From Bacteroidales bacterium UBA4333 (lineage in GTDB: Bacteria > Bacteroidota > Bacteroidia > Bacteroidales > Paludibacteraceae), in the NCBI GenBank assembly GCA_002394335.1, contig DGTP01000003.1, positions 159,068 to 223,067 of the forward strand: DNA of 64,000 nt, read 5' to 3'. This document shows, piece after piece, positions 41,674-51,316 of the stretch. The notes under the pieces were generated by a model that was given only the letters and a program-made list of their open reading frames with translations, was not told the origin of the DNA and searched no databases. The position numbers and the translations under genes are program-made. The number at the start of each line of letters is the position of its first letter. Within the stretch, counting starts at the first letter, position 1.

Positions 41674-43968
41674 TTAGTGCGCCTCTAACCAGTTGTCTCC
41701 CACGCCGCAATCGGCGATGAGCGGTACTGAGAGGTGCACCGCATTCTGCATCTCTTCCACCACGATACGGCGAACCTGCTCCACTTCAGCTTCGGGCACA
41801 TTGAAGTTGAGTTCGTCATGAACTTGCATAATCATCTGCGACTTCAGACCTTCCTGTTTCAACCGGCGATGGATACAAATCATCGCAATCTTGATGATAT
41901 CCGCCGCTGTTCCCTGGATGGGAGCATTGACCGCATTGCGCTCCGCAAAAGCACGGACAGTAGCATTATGAGACAAGATATCCGGCAAATAGCGTTTACG
42001 CCCGAAGAGAGTTTCGGCGTAGCCTTGCCGGCGTGCTTTCTCTTTCTGGTTTTCAATATAATCAACCACCTTGGGGAATGCCTCAAAATAGCCGTCAATA
42101 AGCGCTTTAGCTTCAGCGCGAGAGCAATCCAACTGCTGGCTTAGTCCAAAAGCGGATATACCATAGATGATACCAAAGTTAGCCGTTTTGGCGCGGCGTC
42201 GCTGATCGGCAGTCACCTCCCCGATCGGGCAATGGAAGATCTTGGCTGCCGTGGCTGCATGGATATCCTGTCCGTCCAAGAAAGCCCGGCAGAGGTGATC
42301 ATCGCCAGAGAAATGCGCCAAGAGCCTCAATTCGATCTGGCTATAGTCGGCAGAAAGGAACTTACATCCCTCGTCCGGAATAACCGCCTCACGGATTAAC
42401 TTACCACGCTCAGAACGGATCGGCAAGTTCTGCAGATTGGGATTGGACGAACTCAAGCGACCGGTAGCCGTAACGGTCTGATTATAGGTTGTATGAATCT
42501 TCCCGGTCTGAGGATTGATATACCCCGGCAACGTAGAGACATAAGTAGAGATGAGTTTTTTCAGTTCTCTGTAATCAAGGATCTTACCCACTATCGGATG
42601 CTTATCACGAATAGACAGTAATATCTCCTCGGAGGTGGAGTACTGCCCGGTTTTGGACTTCTTTGCCTTATCGCTGAGGTGCATCGTGCCAAAGAGCAAG
42701 TCTCCTACCTGTTTTGGCGAATTGATATTGAACTGCATATCCGCCAGTTGATAGATAGTCTGCTCCAGGGCATCGAGTTCATGGAGCAGTTGTTGCTCGG
42801 CTTGTTTCAGTTTGGCTACATCGATGCGCACACCAGCCGCCTCCATATCGCGCAACACCTGCACCAAGGGGAGTTCCACCTCCGTATATAGATTCCATAG
42901 CCCGGCATCAGCCTTGAGCAAGTCCCATTGTGGCGGGACAGCCGGGTTGAAAGCTACTTCGGGATTGAGCAGATACTGGCAAAGGCGCGCTTCCAACTCC
43001 TGCTGTTCTTGCTCGGGAGTTTTAGTGGTTTGGGGAGTCTCTTCCACTGCGGCAAAGAGATCCAGCGTAGCTTCTGCCGGTTTGGTTTTGACGGGTTTCT
43101 CTTTTTTGGTCTCCTCCTTCTTCAAAAGAGAATGAAACTCCAACTCTCTATACAAAGCACTCAGCGCCATCTCATCCGGATCACGGTATTGCAGTTGCAG
43201 CTCATCGAATGAAACCGGTACATCGGTACGGATAGTAGCCAAGAAACGCGAAAAACGGATCTGCTCTGCCTGCGACTCCACTTTCTGCCGCAACGCCCCT
43301 TTGAGCAGATTGGTGTTAGCCAAGAGATTCTCGATACTGCCAAACTGATGGAGCAGCTGTACGGCAGTCTTTTCGCCTACCCCCTTGCAGCCGGGGATAT
43401 TATCACTTGCATCCCCCATCAATCCCAGCAAATCAATCACTTGCAGTTGATTCGTCAGTCCATATTTTTCGCAGACCTCCGCCACTCCCATTTGTTCGAA
43501 ACCGCCGGTATGGCGAGGGCGATACATAAATATATGATCGGACACCAGTTGCCCGTAATCCTTATCCGGGGTAGCCATATAAACGGTAAAACCCTGCGCC
43601 TCGGCTTGCTTGGCCAAGGTGCCGATCACGTCATCCGCCTCAAATCCATCCACCTCTATGGCACGGATATTTCTGGCTTGAAGCAATCTTTTGATGACAG
43701 GAACAGCCCGGCGTATATCCTCCGGAGTCTCCTCACGCTGTGCTTTGTATGCCTCATACGCTTCGTGGCGGAAAGTCTTGCCATGAGGGTCGAATGCCAC
43801 TGCCAGATGCGTTGGTTTGATGCGGCGCAACAAATCCTCCAAAGTATTGGCAAAACCATATATGGCAGAGGTGTTTTCCCCTTTTGAGTTCATACGAGGC
43901 GCACGTATAAAAGCATAGTAAGCGCGATAAATCATCGCGTAAGCATCAATCAAAAGTAGCGTTTTCAT
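41674..43968 (-). CDS. polA: DNA polymerase I lacking the 3'-5' exonuclease domain
   Basis: 764 aa, against about 930-950 for full-length Bacteroidales and E. coli enzymes. Residues 1-280 are the 5' nuclease (LLIDAYAMIYRAYYAF, EVDGFEADDVIGTLA, LMGDASDNIPG). A Lys/Glu/Thr-rich linker of about 75 residues follows (280-355), where the 3'-5' exonuclease domain should be. Residues 355-764 are the polymerase with motif A (SADYSQIELRLLAHF), motif B (RRRAKTANFGIIYG) and motif C (MQVHDELNF). Both remaining active sites look intact. It lies 18 bp after ung in a repair-flavoured operon end. Confidence 0.95.
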   Translation of the reverse strand: MKTLLLIDAYAMIYRAYYAFIRAPRMNSKGENTSAIYGFANTLEDLLRRIKPTHLAVAFDPHGKTFRHEAYEAYKAQREETPEDIRRAVPVIKRLLQARNIRAIEVDGFEADDVIGTLAKQAEAQGFTVYMATPDKDYGQLVSDHIFMYRPRHTGGFEQMGVAEVCEKYGLTNQLQVIDLLGLMGDASDNIPGCKGVGEKTAVQLLHQFGSIENLLANTNLLKGALRQKVESQAEQIRFSRFLATIRTDVPVSFDELQLQYRDPDEMALSALYRELEFHSLLKKEETKKEKPVKTKPAEATLDLFAAVEETPQTTKTPEQEQQELEARLCQYLLNPEVAFNPAVPPQWDLLKADAGLWNLYTEVELPLVQVLRDMEAAGVRIDVAKLKQAEQQLLHELDALEQTIYQLADMQFNINSPKQVGDLLFGTMHLSDKAKKSKTGQYSTSEEILLSIRDKHPIVGKILDYRELKKLISTYVSTLPGYINPQTGKIHTTYNQTVTATGRLSSSNPNLQNLPIRSERGKLIREAVIPDEGCKFLSADYSQIELRLLAHFSGDDHLCRAFLDGQDIHAATAAKIFHCPIGEVTADQRRRAKTANFGIIYGISAFGLSQQLDCSRAEAKALIDGYFEAFPKVVDYIENQKEKARRQGYAETLFGRKRYLPDILSHNATVRAFAERNAVNAPIQGTAADIIKIAMICIHRRLKQEGLKSQMIMQVHDELNFNVPEAEVEQVRRIVVEEMQNAVHLSVPLIADCGVGDNWLEAH

Positions 43969-43986
43969 GATTGTCTAATTGATTTA

Positions 43987-44649
43987 TTACCATTCAATCG
44001 GCTGTATGCCGTTTTTAACCAGATATTTATTGGCAGCAGAAAAATGTCCACACCCATCAAACCCCCGATAGACAGAAAGCGGAGAGGGGTGGCTTGTCTG
44101 CAAAACAAGATGTCTTCCCCTGTCTATGAACTTGCCTTTGCGTTGGGCATATGACCCCCAAAGCATAAAAACTATATGTTCGCGCTTCCGATTGAGCGCC
44201 TCGATAGCCGCGTCGGTCAGTTCTTCCCAGCCCTTTCCCTGATGTGATCCGGGCTTATGCGCTTCTACGGTGAGTGTGGCGTTTAGCAGGAGGACACCCT
44301 GTTCAGCCCATCGCTGCAAATTACCCGATGCAGGGATAGGAGTTCCCAGATCGCGGTGAATCTCCTTATATATATTCTGCAACGACGGGGGAATAGCGAC
44401 CCCATCATTGACCGAGAAACATAAGCCATGCGCCTGTCCGACATCATGATAGGGATCCTGTCCGATGATAACCACTTTAACGCGGTCAAACGGGCAGGAG
44501 TCAAACGCATTAAAAATCAGACCTGCCGGCGGAAAACACCGGCGGGTCTGATAAGCATGGCGCACAAAGGTAGTCAACAACTCAAAATACGGCTTGTCAA
44601 ACTCCGGTTGCAGTTCACGTCGCCAACTATCTTCTATACGAACTTCCAT
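43987..44649 (-). CDS. ung: Uracil-DNA glycosylase
   Basis: 220 aa, family 1. Catalytic GQDPYHDVGQAHGLCFS and LLLNATLTVE, and the DNA-intercalation loop HPSPLSVYRGF are present. It removes uracil from DNA; DNA polymerase I, encoded next, can fill the gap. The start shares one base with the queA stop (TAATG). Confidence 0.97.
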   Translation of the reverse strand: MEVRIEDSWRRELQPEFDKPYFELLTTFVRHAYQTRRCFPPAGLIFNAFDSCPFDRVKVVIIGQDPYHDVGQAHGLCFSVNDGVAIPPSLQNIYKEIHRDLGTPIPASGNLQRWAEQGVLLLNATLTVEAHKPGSHQGKGWEELTDAAIEALNRKREHIVFMLWGSYAQRKGKFIDRGRHLVLQTSHPSPLSVYRGFDGCGHFSAANKYLVKNGIQPIEW

Positions 44650-45770
44650 TAGTCGATAATCAACATCGAATCTCCGTAATCACCGAACCGATAGCCCTCT
44701 TGTACAGCTACATTATACGCATTCATCACTTCCTCGAATCCTCCAAATGCCGCTACCATCAGCTGCTGGCTGGACATCGGCATATAAAGGTTTACGAAGA
44801 AACTGTCTGCTGCGGAGAAAGAATAAGGCGGATAAAGGAACTTGTTTGTCCAACCGTCATAAGGCTTGATATGACCTCCGGTACCCGCCACATGTTCCAG
44901 GGCACGCATGATTTCGGTTCCAACGGCACAGACATGATGCTCCGTTTCACGCGCCTTCTCCACTATATCAACGCATTGCTGCGGAATAATGATGCGTTCT
45001 GAGTCAGACTTGAACTTAGTGAGATCCTCCACGTCTACGGGACGGAAATTGCCCAACGACATATGAGAAGTCATAAAGGCAAACTCAAATCCCCCTATCT
45101 CCATGCGTTTAAGCAACTGTTTGGAGAAATGCAGCGATGCTGCCGGAGCCGCCACCGCGCCCTCGTTGCGGGCAAAGACTGACTGGTAACGCTCGTGATC
45201 CATCTCATCAATAGGCAGACCTCGGAATTGCTCATCAAACTGCTGCTGCAAATCCTCCGGCAAGGGGCGGTGAATATACTTAGGCAGCGGTGTTGTACCC
45301 AGAGAATACAATTTCTTGGTAAACTCCTCGTTCGTATAATCCGTCAAGAAGCGGAATGTACGACCGCGTGAGGTCACATTATCAATCACTTCGGCGATGA
45401 TGGTAGGATCTTCGTCAAAAAAGAGCTTGTTGCCGATACGAATCTTGCGGGCCGGATCTACCAGCACATCCCAGAAACGATTCTCGTGATTCAACTCACG
45501 CAGAAGAAACACTTCGATATTGGCATTCGTCTTCTCTTTTTTGGCGAAGAGACGAGCCGGCACCACCTTAGTGTCGTTGAATACAAAAGCATCGCCTTCA
45601 GTAAAAAGCGAAAGAATATCCGTCACTTGTTTATGCTCAATCTCGCCTGTTTTACGATGGAGCACAAGCATACGTGCTTCATCTCTATACAGGCTCGGGA
45701 ACTGAGCTATCTGTTCTTCCGGTAATTTAAAACGGAATTGACTCAGTTTTAAATCGTTTGATTTATACAT
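44649..45770 (-). CDS. queA: S-adenosylmethionine:tRNA ribosyltransferase-isomerase
   Basis: 373 aa, slightly longer than many relatives (about 345). It adds the epoxycyclopentane part of queuosine to tRNA. Seen: LPEEQIAQFPSLYRDEARML, DAFVFNDTKVVPARLF, PLPKYIHRP, RNEGAVAAPAASLHFS and EHVAGTGGHIKPYDGWTN. It lies 6 bp after truB, another tRNA-modifying enzyme. Confidence 0.95.
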   Translation of the reverse strand: MYKSNDLKLSQFRFKLPEEQIAQFPSLYRDEARMLVLHRKTGEIEHKQVTDILSLFTEGDAFVFNDTKVVPARLFAKKEKTNANIEVFLLRELNHENRFWDVLVDPARKIRIGNKLFFDEDPTIIAEVIDNVTSRGRTFRFLTDYTNEEFTKKLYSLGTTPLPKYIHRPLPEDLQQQFDEQFRGLPIDEMDHERYQSVFARNEGAVAAPAASLHFSKQLLKRMEIGGFEFAFMTSHMSLGNFRPVDVEDLTKFKSDSERIIIPQQCVDIVEKARETEHHVCAVGTEIMRALEHVAGTGGHIKPYDGWTNKFLYPPYSFSAADSFFVNLYMPMSSQQLMVAAFGGFEEVMNAYNVAVQEGYRFGDYGDSMLIID

Positions 45771-45776
45771 AGTTTT

Positions 45777-46487
45777 TTAGTTATTTGATTCTACATGTGC
45801 CTCTGTGCGAAGCATCTGAGAAAACTGCTCAATGGTCATGCAATTCTCAACTCGTATGTCACCTACACGTATTCGCCTTAGTGCTGTCAAATAGGCACCG
45901 CTGCCAAGACTCTCTCCTATATCTCGAGCCAATGCACGGATATATGTTCCTTTTGAACATACGACGCGGATACTCAACTGCATCTGCTGCTCATCAAAAT
46001 CCGTCACCTCGATCTCGTCTATCACCAGCAACTTGGGTTTCAGTTCAACTGTTTCTCCTTGCCGAGCCAACTGGTAAGCACGCTTGCCATCCACCCAAAC
46101 AGCCGAATACATCGGCGGTGTCTGCCATTGTTCACCCAAAAACCGAGGGATAACCTCATCTATCAACGCACGAGTGATATGCTTCGTAGGATAGGTGTGA
46201 TCTACCTCCTGCTCCATGTCGTAACTCGGTGTGGTGGCACCCAACTGAAGCGTTGCCAGATACTCCTTGGTATCATACTGCAAGAGATTGATGAGTTTGG
46301 TCTTCTTTCCGGTACAAACGACTACCACCCCGGTAGCCAGTGGATCCAGAGTTCCGGTATGACCGACTTTGAGTTTGCGTTTGCCAATAGTATGGCAAAT
46401 AGCATTGCGCATCTTGCCTACGACATCAAAACTCGTCCAATGCAGAGGTTTGTCGATAGCTATAATCTCACCTTCAACAAAGTTCAT
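45777..46487 (-). CDS. truB: tRNA pseudouridine-55 synthase
   Basis: About 236 aa from MNFVEGE. Seen: IDKPLHWTSFDVVGKMRN, KVGHTGTLDPLATGVVVV with the catalytic Asp, YLATLQLGATTPSYD, and CSKGTYIRALARDIGE. The ATG at 46487 overlaps the uppP stop by 14 nt; an ATG at 46505 would add six unusual residues. Confidence 0.95.
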   Translation of the reverse strand: MNFVEGEIIAIDKPLHWTSFDVVGKMRNAICHTIGKRKLKVGHTGTLDPLATGVVVVCTGKKTKLINLLQYDTKEYLATLQLGATTPSYDMEQEVDHTYPTKHITRALIDEVIPRFLGEQWQTPPMYSAVWVDGKRAYQLARQGETVELKPKLLVIDEIEVTDFDEQQMQLSIRVVCSKGTYIRALARDIGESLGSGAYLTALRRIRVGDIRVENCMTIEQFSQMLRTEAHVESNN

Positions 46488-47280
46488 AGACAATAGCCAA
46501 GGCACCTACTATAAGGCAGTAAACAGCAAAATAACTCAGTCGCTGACGACGGACAATCTCAATCATAAAACGACAAGCGAAACAGCCGGTCAGAAAAGCA
46601 GCCAAGAATCCTACTGTCAACGGCAGCCAGCCCAGAGTCGTCACCATTTCGCCTTGCAGCAGGTCTATCAGATCCAAAAAAGCCTCTCCCAAGATAGGAA
46701 CCAATACCATCAAAAAGGAGAACTGTGCAACGGATTCTTTCTTCACGCCGCACAAAAGACCGGTAGCTATCGTGGTACCACTTCTGCTCAAACCCGGCAA
46801 AACGGCGCATGCCTGAGCTACACCAATAATTATCGCATCACGATAAGAGACCTCATGTCCCTCCCGGCTCCGGCGACGCTGAAGCCACTCGCTCAATGCC
46901 AAAAGGCATGCTGTGACAATAAGACATATCCCTACCAGCAACAATCCATGACCAAAAAAGCCTTCCACTTCGTCCTTGAAGAACATTCCGACAACAAAAA
47001 CAGGAATCATCGAGACCCCGATTTTCATCACATAGTCCTTCTCCGAATTCCACTTCCAAGTCGTAAAGGTGCCCTTGAACAACTGCGCCACCTCATGCCA
47101 CAAGACAACCAGAGTGGACATCACTGTTGCCACGTGCACCACGATAGCAAAGGAGAGATTATCTTCCCCTGCTGTGCCAAAAAGAGCCTGACCTATCTCC
47201 AAATGCCCCGAAGACGAAACGGGCAAGAACTCAGTCAGCCCCTGTACGATACCTAAGATAAGTGCCTCAAACCAACTCAT
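46474..47280 (-). CDS. uppP: Undecaprenyl-diphosphate phosphatase
   Basis: 268 aa integral membrane protein with about eight helices. LTEFLPVSSSGHLEIG and VLPGLSRSGTTIATGL carry the catalytic residues. It recycles the lipid carrier for peptidoglycan and other envelope glycans. It overlaps the DUF3098 gene by 4 nt. Confidence 0.96.
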   Translation of the reverse strand: MSWFEALILGIVQGLTEFLPVSSSGHLEIGQALFGTAGEDNLSFAIVVHVATVMSTLVVLWHEVAQLFKGTFTTWKWNSEKDYVMKIGVSMIPVFVVGMFFKDEVEGFFGHGLLLVGICLIVTACLLALSEWLQRRRSREGHEVSYRDAIIIGVAQACAVLPGLSRSGTTIATGLLCGVKKESVAQFSFLMVLVPILGEAFLDLIDLLQGEMVTTLGWLPLTVGFLAAFLTGCFACRFMIEIVRRQRLSYFAVYCLIVGALAIVYELC

Positions 47281-47492
47281 TTCTTCTTACTCGGAAAAAG
47301 AATGGCAACAATCATCAACACAAATCCGGCTAAGGAAGTCATCGGACCAACCGTCACCCTACGGAAAGAAAATATATCCGGATTATACACATCCCCACTC
47401 GGCTCTCCTGCTGTCAGGACAAATCCGACAACAATCACCACAAAGGCTACAGCAATGAGGATACTATTCATTTTAGGTAAAGTATGTTTCAT
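47277..47492 (-). CDS. DUF3098 membrane protein
   Basis: 71 aa with two membrane segments (about 9-27 and 49-66), PDIFSFRRVTVGP between them and a basic end (FPSKKK). DUF3098 proteins are a small Bacteroidota family usually encoded between ftsX and uppP, as here. Function unknown. Confidence 0.85.
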   Translation of the reverse strand: MKHTLPKMNSILIAVAFVVIVVGFVLTAGEPSGDVYNPDIFSFRRVTVGPMTSLAGFVLMIVAILFPSKKK

Positions 47493-47507
47493 AAATCAAT
47501 CTTTATA

Positions 47508-48371
47508 TTAAATTTCATACATTGTATCACTATTCATACGAATATAACGCCCGGTAGCAATGAGCGAAGCAACCAACGTGAGCAGAATACCGGAACCCAA
47601 CACTACCCCGGCTATCAGAGCAATATTCATCGTATTCAGCGGGAAGAGAATAATCTCCATCTTGTATATCAGATAATAGCATCCGGCTGCTATTGTTCCC
47701 AATGCCAGAAGTCCCGTGATAAATCCCATCAACACATTCTTGCCGACAAAAGGAGCACGGATATGCCATCCGGTAGCGCCAACCAAAGTCATTGTATTGA
47801 TAAGGAATCGCTTAGAGTAAATCTGAAGCCTGATAGTATTGATAATCAGCACCATCGCTATCAATAAGAGCATAATAGCCACCGCAGCCAATATGATTGA
47901 CGCCTTGCTGATATTGCTATCAATCTGTTGTACCAGATCTTTCTGATACATCACCTTGTCCACTTGCGGCATCGCACTCAACTTCTGCTCAATGATCTCC
48001 ATTCCTTCCGGCGTTGAATACTCCGAGGTCGGATGCAGGTCATAGGAGTCAAACAGAGGATTGAAACCCAACAGTTCGCGGGGATCTTCGCCCAACTCAT
48101 CTATATGCTGCTGCAATGCCACCTCGCGCGATGTAAACTCCACATTGGAGAAATACGGCCATGCTCTCAGCTGCGAATCCACCTTCGCTATACCTGCCGA
48201 ATCAATATCCCCAGACAGCACAGCTGTCACGACAGCCTTCTCCTTAAAATGACTCACCGCCGATATAGCAGAAAGCAAGAGCACACACTCTATCCCTACC
48301 AGCAGCAGAACCAAAAAGACACTAACTGCTGCAGTGAAATACATATTTATAAAATGATGCGCACGCTTCAT
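47508..48371 (-). CDS. ftsX: Cell-division ABC transporter permease FtsX
   Basis: 287 aa: one N-terminal membrane helix (about 12-35), a periplasmic domain (about 40-165), then three helices at the C-terminus, the FtsX topology. Motifs FTSREVALQQHIDELGEDP and TMTLVGATGWHIRAPFVGKN fit. With FtsE it activates peptidoglycan hydrolases at the septum; ftsE is not in the window. No clear promoter is visible between the porN terminator and this gene. Confidence 0.9.
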   Translation of the reverse strand: MKRAHHFINMYFTAAVSVFLVLLLVGIECVLLLSAISAVSHFKEKAVVTAVLSGDIDSAGIAKVDSQLRAWPYFSNVEFTSREVALQQHIDELGEDPRELLGFNPLFDSYDLHPTSEYSTPEGMEIIEQKLSAMPQVDKVMYQKDLVQQIDSNISKASIILAAVAIMLLLIAMVLIINTIRLQIYSKRFLINTMTLVGATGWHIRAPFVGKNVLMGFITGLLALGTIAAGCYYLIYKMEIILFPLNTMNIALIAGVVLGSGILLTLVASLIATGRYIRMNSDTMYEI

Positions 48372-48402
48372 AATGACGCTCGTTTCGCTTTATAGCAATA
48401 TG

Positions 48403-48440
48403 CCAAAAAGGGCAGGTATTGCAACCTGCCCTCCTTTTGG
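48403..48440 (-). terminator. Terminator of the T9SS operon
   Basis: AGGGCAGGT pairs with ACCTGCCCT (48409-48432); a T run follows on the minus strand, just behind porN. Confidence 0.88.
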
Positions 48441-48447
48441 ATCATTA

Positions 48448-49608
48448 TTAATACTCCCAGAGGTCTTGCTCAACATTGAGCATCTCGGTTTGAATTCGTT
48501 GTTGTTCTTTCTTGATCTCATCTTCCGTCATATCCTTACCTTGACGGGACTGGAACTCCAGAATGTTCTTATTAAAGATATTTCCGTCACCTACTATATA
48601 AGCAGAATAAAGATGCTTCTGGAAGAATTCGTCAAAGGTAACACGCCCCACCTCATTCTTCTTAGGAATAATATACTGGTTAGCCATATACGGACGCAAC
48701 GCATCAAAAGGAATCCAGAACAGCACACTCTGATACAAAGCCTCCATTACCTCATTGCCACCGCCTGCTGCTGCAGCCATTGTAGCTGCCGCATCAGGAT
48801 ACTCGTCGCCATACTCGTCTCCTTCAGCCGCTTCAGGAAGAGCTGCCAACACATCCTCACCTTCCGTCTGCTCTTCTTCGACAGCCTGGCCTGCTGTAGC
48901 CCATTCCTTCACACTCTGCACCGGATACTTGCTCGGATGCAGAGGCGCGATAGCCAGAATCTTACGGTGAAGACGGGAGGTGTGTTTGTCAAAGAACACT
49001 ATCTCCTGAATGAGATACTTGTACATATTCTTGGCAAAGTTCTCATAATAGTAATTGTTGAAAGTCAGCGTATTGGTAGTCGTATCCAACTGGAATATCG
49101 AATACTCTGTACAACAAGGCTCCGAGAAATGCTCCGGCATCTCACCATCAGTCATCACTGAGGTGGGATCCGGCAAGAATATCGTCACCAGATCCTCTTT
49201 CTTGCACAATTTCGTGAAATCAGGCTTAAGAGGTCGTACCGTATTGGATTTTGCAACTTTCTCATACGCAGGAAGTCCTTCTGCCAATGCATCTACTATC
49301 AACTTGAACAGATTCTTATAGTCTGTATCCGAAATATTAGTCGGATAATACAACTGATAGTTCTGCATATAACGCAGGTCAATGATACTATAGACAAACT
49401 TTGCCCATACTACATCGTCCGTACGATGGAATACTTTCACTATTGTATCGCCTCTCAGACGGCCTGTAGCATCCGTACTGGTAAGCAAATCTTCGGTATG
49501 GATATTTGCTGTTCCCAACTCATCGAAAAATGAGTTAACAGGATGCTGTGCATACGCTGTAAACGACAGACCGAACGCCAAACAAACAATAATACTCAGC
49601 TTTTTCAT
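48448..49608 (-). CDS. porN: Type IX secretion system protein PorN/GldN
   Basis: 386 aa. Signal peptide (LSIIVCLAFGLSFTAYA). VKVFHRTDDVVWAKFVYSII, MQNYQLYYPTNISD and the C-terminal VGRVTFDEFFQKHLYSAYIV are typical of GldN/PorN, the periplasmic ring partner of PorK. An Ala/Glu-rich insert (about 255-300) is longer than usual. It ends the operon, 15 bp after porM. Confidence 0.93.
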   Translation of the reverse strand: MKKLSIIVCLAFGLSFTAYAQHPVNSFFDELGTANIHTEDLLTSTDATGRLRGDTIVKVFHRTDDVVWAKFVYSIIDLRYMQNYQLYYPTNISDTDYKNLFKLIVDALAEGLPAYEKVAKSNTVRPLKPDFTKLCKKEDLVTIFLPDPTSVMTDGEMPEHFSEPCCTEYSIFQLDTTTNTLTFNNYYYENFAKNMYKYLIQEIVFFDKHTSRLHRKILAIAPLHPSKYPVQSVKEWATAGQAVEEEQTEGEDVLAALPEAAEGDEYGDEYPDAAATMAAAAGGGNEVMEALYQSVLFWIPFDALRPYMANQYIIPKKNEVGRVTFDEFFQKHLYSAYIVGDGNIFNKNILEFQSRQGKDMTEDEIKKEQQRIQTEMLNVEQDLWEY

Positions 49609-49623
49609 ATATTCGTATATTTT

Positions 49624-51264
49624 TTAATTCAGCACAAATGAAATCGGACGCAAATCCAAGATAACACCACCAGGTCCTTTTGCCTTGATACCCAGGAACA
49701 TAACCGGTGTTCCCATCGTCAAAGTCTTGAGCATTGCCAACTGCTCGGATGAATAGTGCGCTCCACTGGAAGGCAGATACTTGCCTCCGGCATAAATCTG
49801 GAAACTTGTTACCGTAAAGTCCGCTTTGATCAAAGCATCTTCACCATAACTTGCCACTACCGTAGCGCCGCTATTCAGCAATTTGCTACGAGCAATCTTT
49901 CCACCCGTCAACTCGCTTCCGCCTACTGACAGCGAAGGCATTGGCTTCGGCAATCGTTTAACACGGAATTTCTCGCTTCCAAGACTGACAGTCTTGCCTT
50001 GATAAGAGCCACTCACATTGATCGTCACATCACTTCCCGGGGAAGAAGTTGCTACAATCTTGAAGAGCCCCGGAGACATCTTGCTAACCGTCGCACCTGA
50101 TGCCGATACATTCAGATTGGCAGCCGGGATGGTCGTGGAAGTCACCATAAAGGTGTGTCCATATCCTTGATACATCACCGTCAAATCACGGTTTGTGATA
50201 GCCACATTAGGTGTCAATTTATCTTGTTTATCCGGCTTCAATTGCTGCATCAATCCCTCCTCAACGATATAACGCTGGGTGAAATGTGCTTCTACAGGTT
50301 CACCGGCATTGTTACGATATTTGATCACACCGGAGTATGTGTGCTCACCCACACCCGAAGCTGTGAACGAATATATACCATCATTGCCGATTTGCTGACC
50401 ATTAACATAGTACTCAGGCGTCTGCAATGTATCGATACCTGCCAACAGCAGTTGTGCCTCGTATTTCTCGCCTACTCCTACGCGCATTGATTGAGGAATA
50501 ACGTACGCAGCCATGCGGTTTACAGTAATATCATTCGCATCTGTACGGTCATACAGATACTGAATCATCTGTCCTTCTGTAGCGCGAATATCATTCTGAA
50601 TCTTTGAGAGCAATGTTACAGCAGCTGCCGAAGGCATATCGTAGAACATCGCTATCTCCCAAGGCATTTCGCGTTTCTCAGTCTCCATATAGACATCGCC
50701 GGTGTTGAAGATCATCTTCAACTCATCGCGACGTTGCTGACCGTACTCACCGGTATCGGTCAGTTGGCACAGATACTGGAGATAGTCATTGAGCACCTGT
50801 TTCAACTCAGCACCATGCTCCTCATCAATGGCATAACGGGGAGCAGCATCACGGTTATCCTTGCTCTCGACATAACGGGTAGCATCATACCCTTCTACGC
50901 CCTTGTTTTTCTCAATTCGTTTATCTACAGCGCCGCTACCGTCTGCATAGCGAACAATCTGCTCCTTAAAATTCTGGACAAAATCGTAAGCGGCATCGGC
51001 TTTTGCTTTCAACTCTTGCGATTTTTTGTACCATGGTCCTACTTTGACCTCCTCACGCTTACTGGATTTCCAGAACCGATAGTACAAGTTTCCGTTACGG
51101 TTGTTGTTACCATCAATTGAAGCATGAAGACTGTTGTCCACCACAGTAAAACCATTCAAGATATCCGTACTCACGTTCAATGCCAACATGGCAGTGAGCA
51201 CGAGGTACATCATACCTATCATTTTTTGTCTCGGGGTTTCCGGACAGTTTTTTGCTCCACCCAT
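49624..51264 (-). CDS. porM: Type IX secretion system protein PorM/GldM
   Basis: 546 aa. One N-terminal membrane helix (MIGMMYLVLTAMLALNVST, about 15-33) followed by a long periplasmic part of stacked domains. The start NCPETPRQKMIGMMYLVLTA is diagnostic. PorM spans the periplasm and, with PorL, forms the proton-driven motor of T9SS. It lies 52 bp after porL. Confidence 0.95.
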   Translation of the reverse strand: MGGAKNCPETPRQKMIGMMYLVLTAMLALNVSTDILNGFTVVDNSLHASIDGNNNRNGNLYYRFWKSSKREEVKVGPWYKKSQELKAKADAAYDFVQNFKEQIVRYADGSGAVDKRIEKNKGVEGYDATRYVESKDNRDAAPRYAIDEEHGAELKQVLNDYLQYLCQLTDTGEYGQQRRDELKMIFNTGDVYMETEKREMPWEIAMFYDMPSAAAVTLLSKIQNDIRATEGQMIQYLYDRTDANDITVNRMAAYVIPQSMRVGVGEKYEAQLLLAGIDTLQTPEYYVNGQQIGNDGIYSFTASGVGEHTYSGVIKYRNNAGEPVEAHFTQRYIVEEGLMQQLKPDKQDKLTPNVAITNRDLTVMYQGYGHTFMVTSTTIPAANLNVSASGATVSKMSPGLFKIVATSSPGSDVTINVSGSYQGKTVSLGSEKFRVKRLPKPMPSLSVGGSELTGGKIARSKLLNSGATVVASYGEDALIKADFTVTSFQIYAGGKYLPSSGAHYSSEQLAMLKTLTMGTPVMFLGIKAKGPGGVILDLRPISFVLN

Positions 51265-51316
51265 ACTAAGTCGTTTGCTTGATTAATTAGTACTAAACTT
51301 TGACTTTTATATGGAT

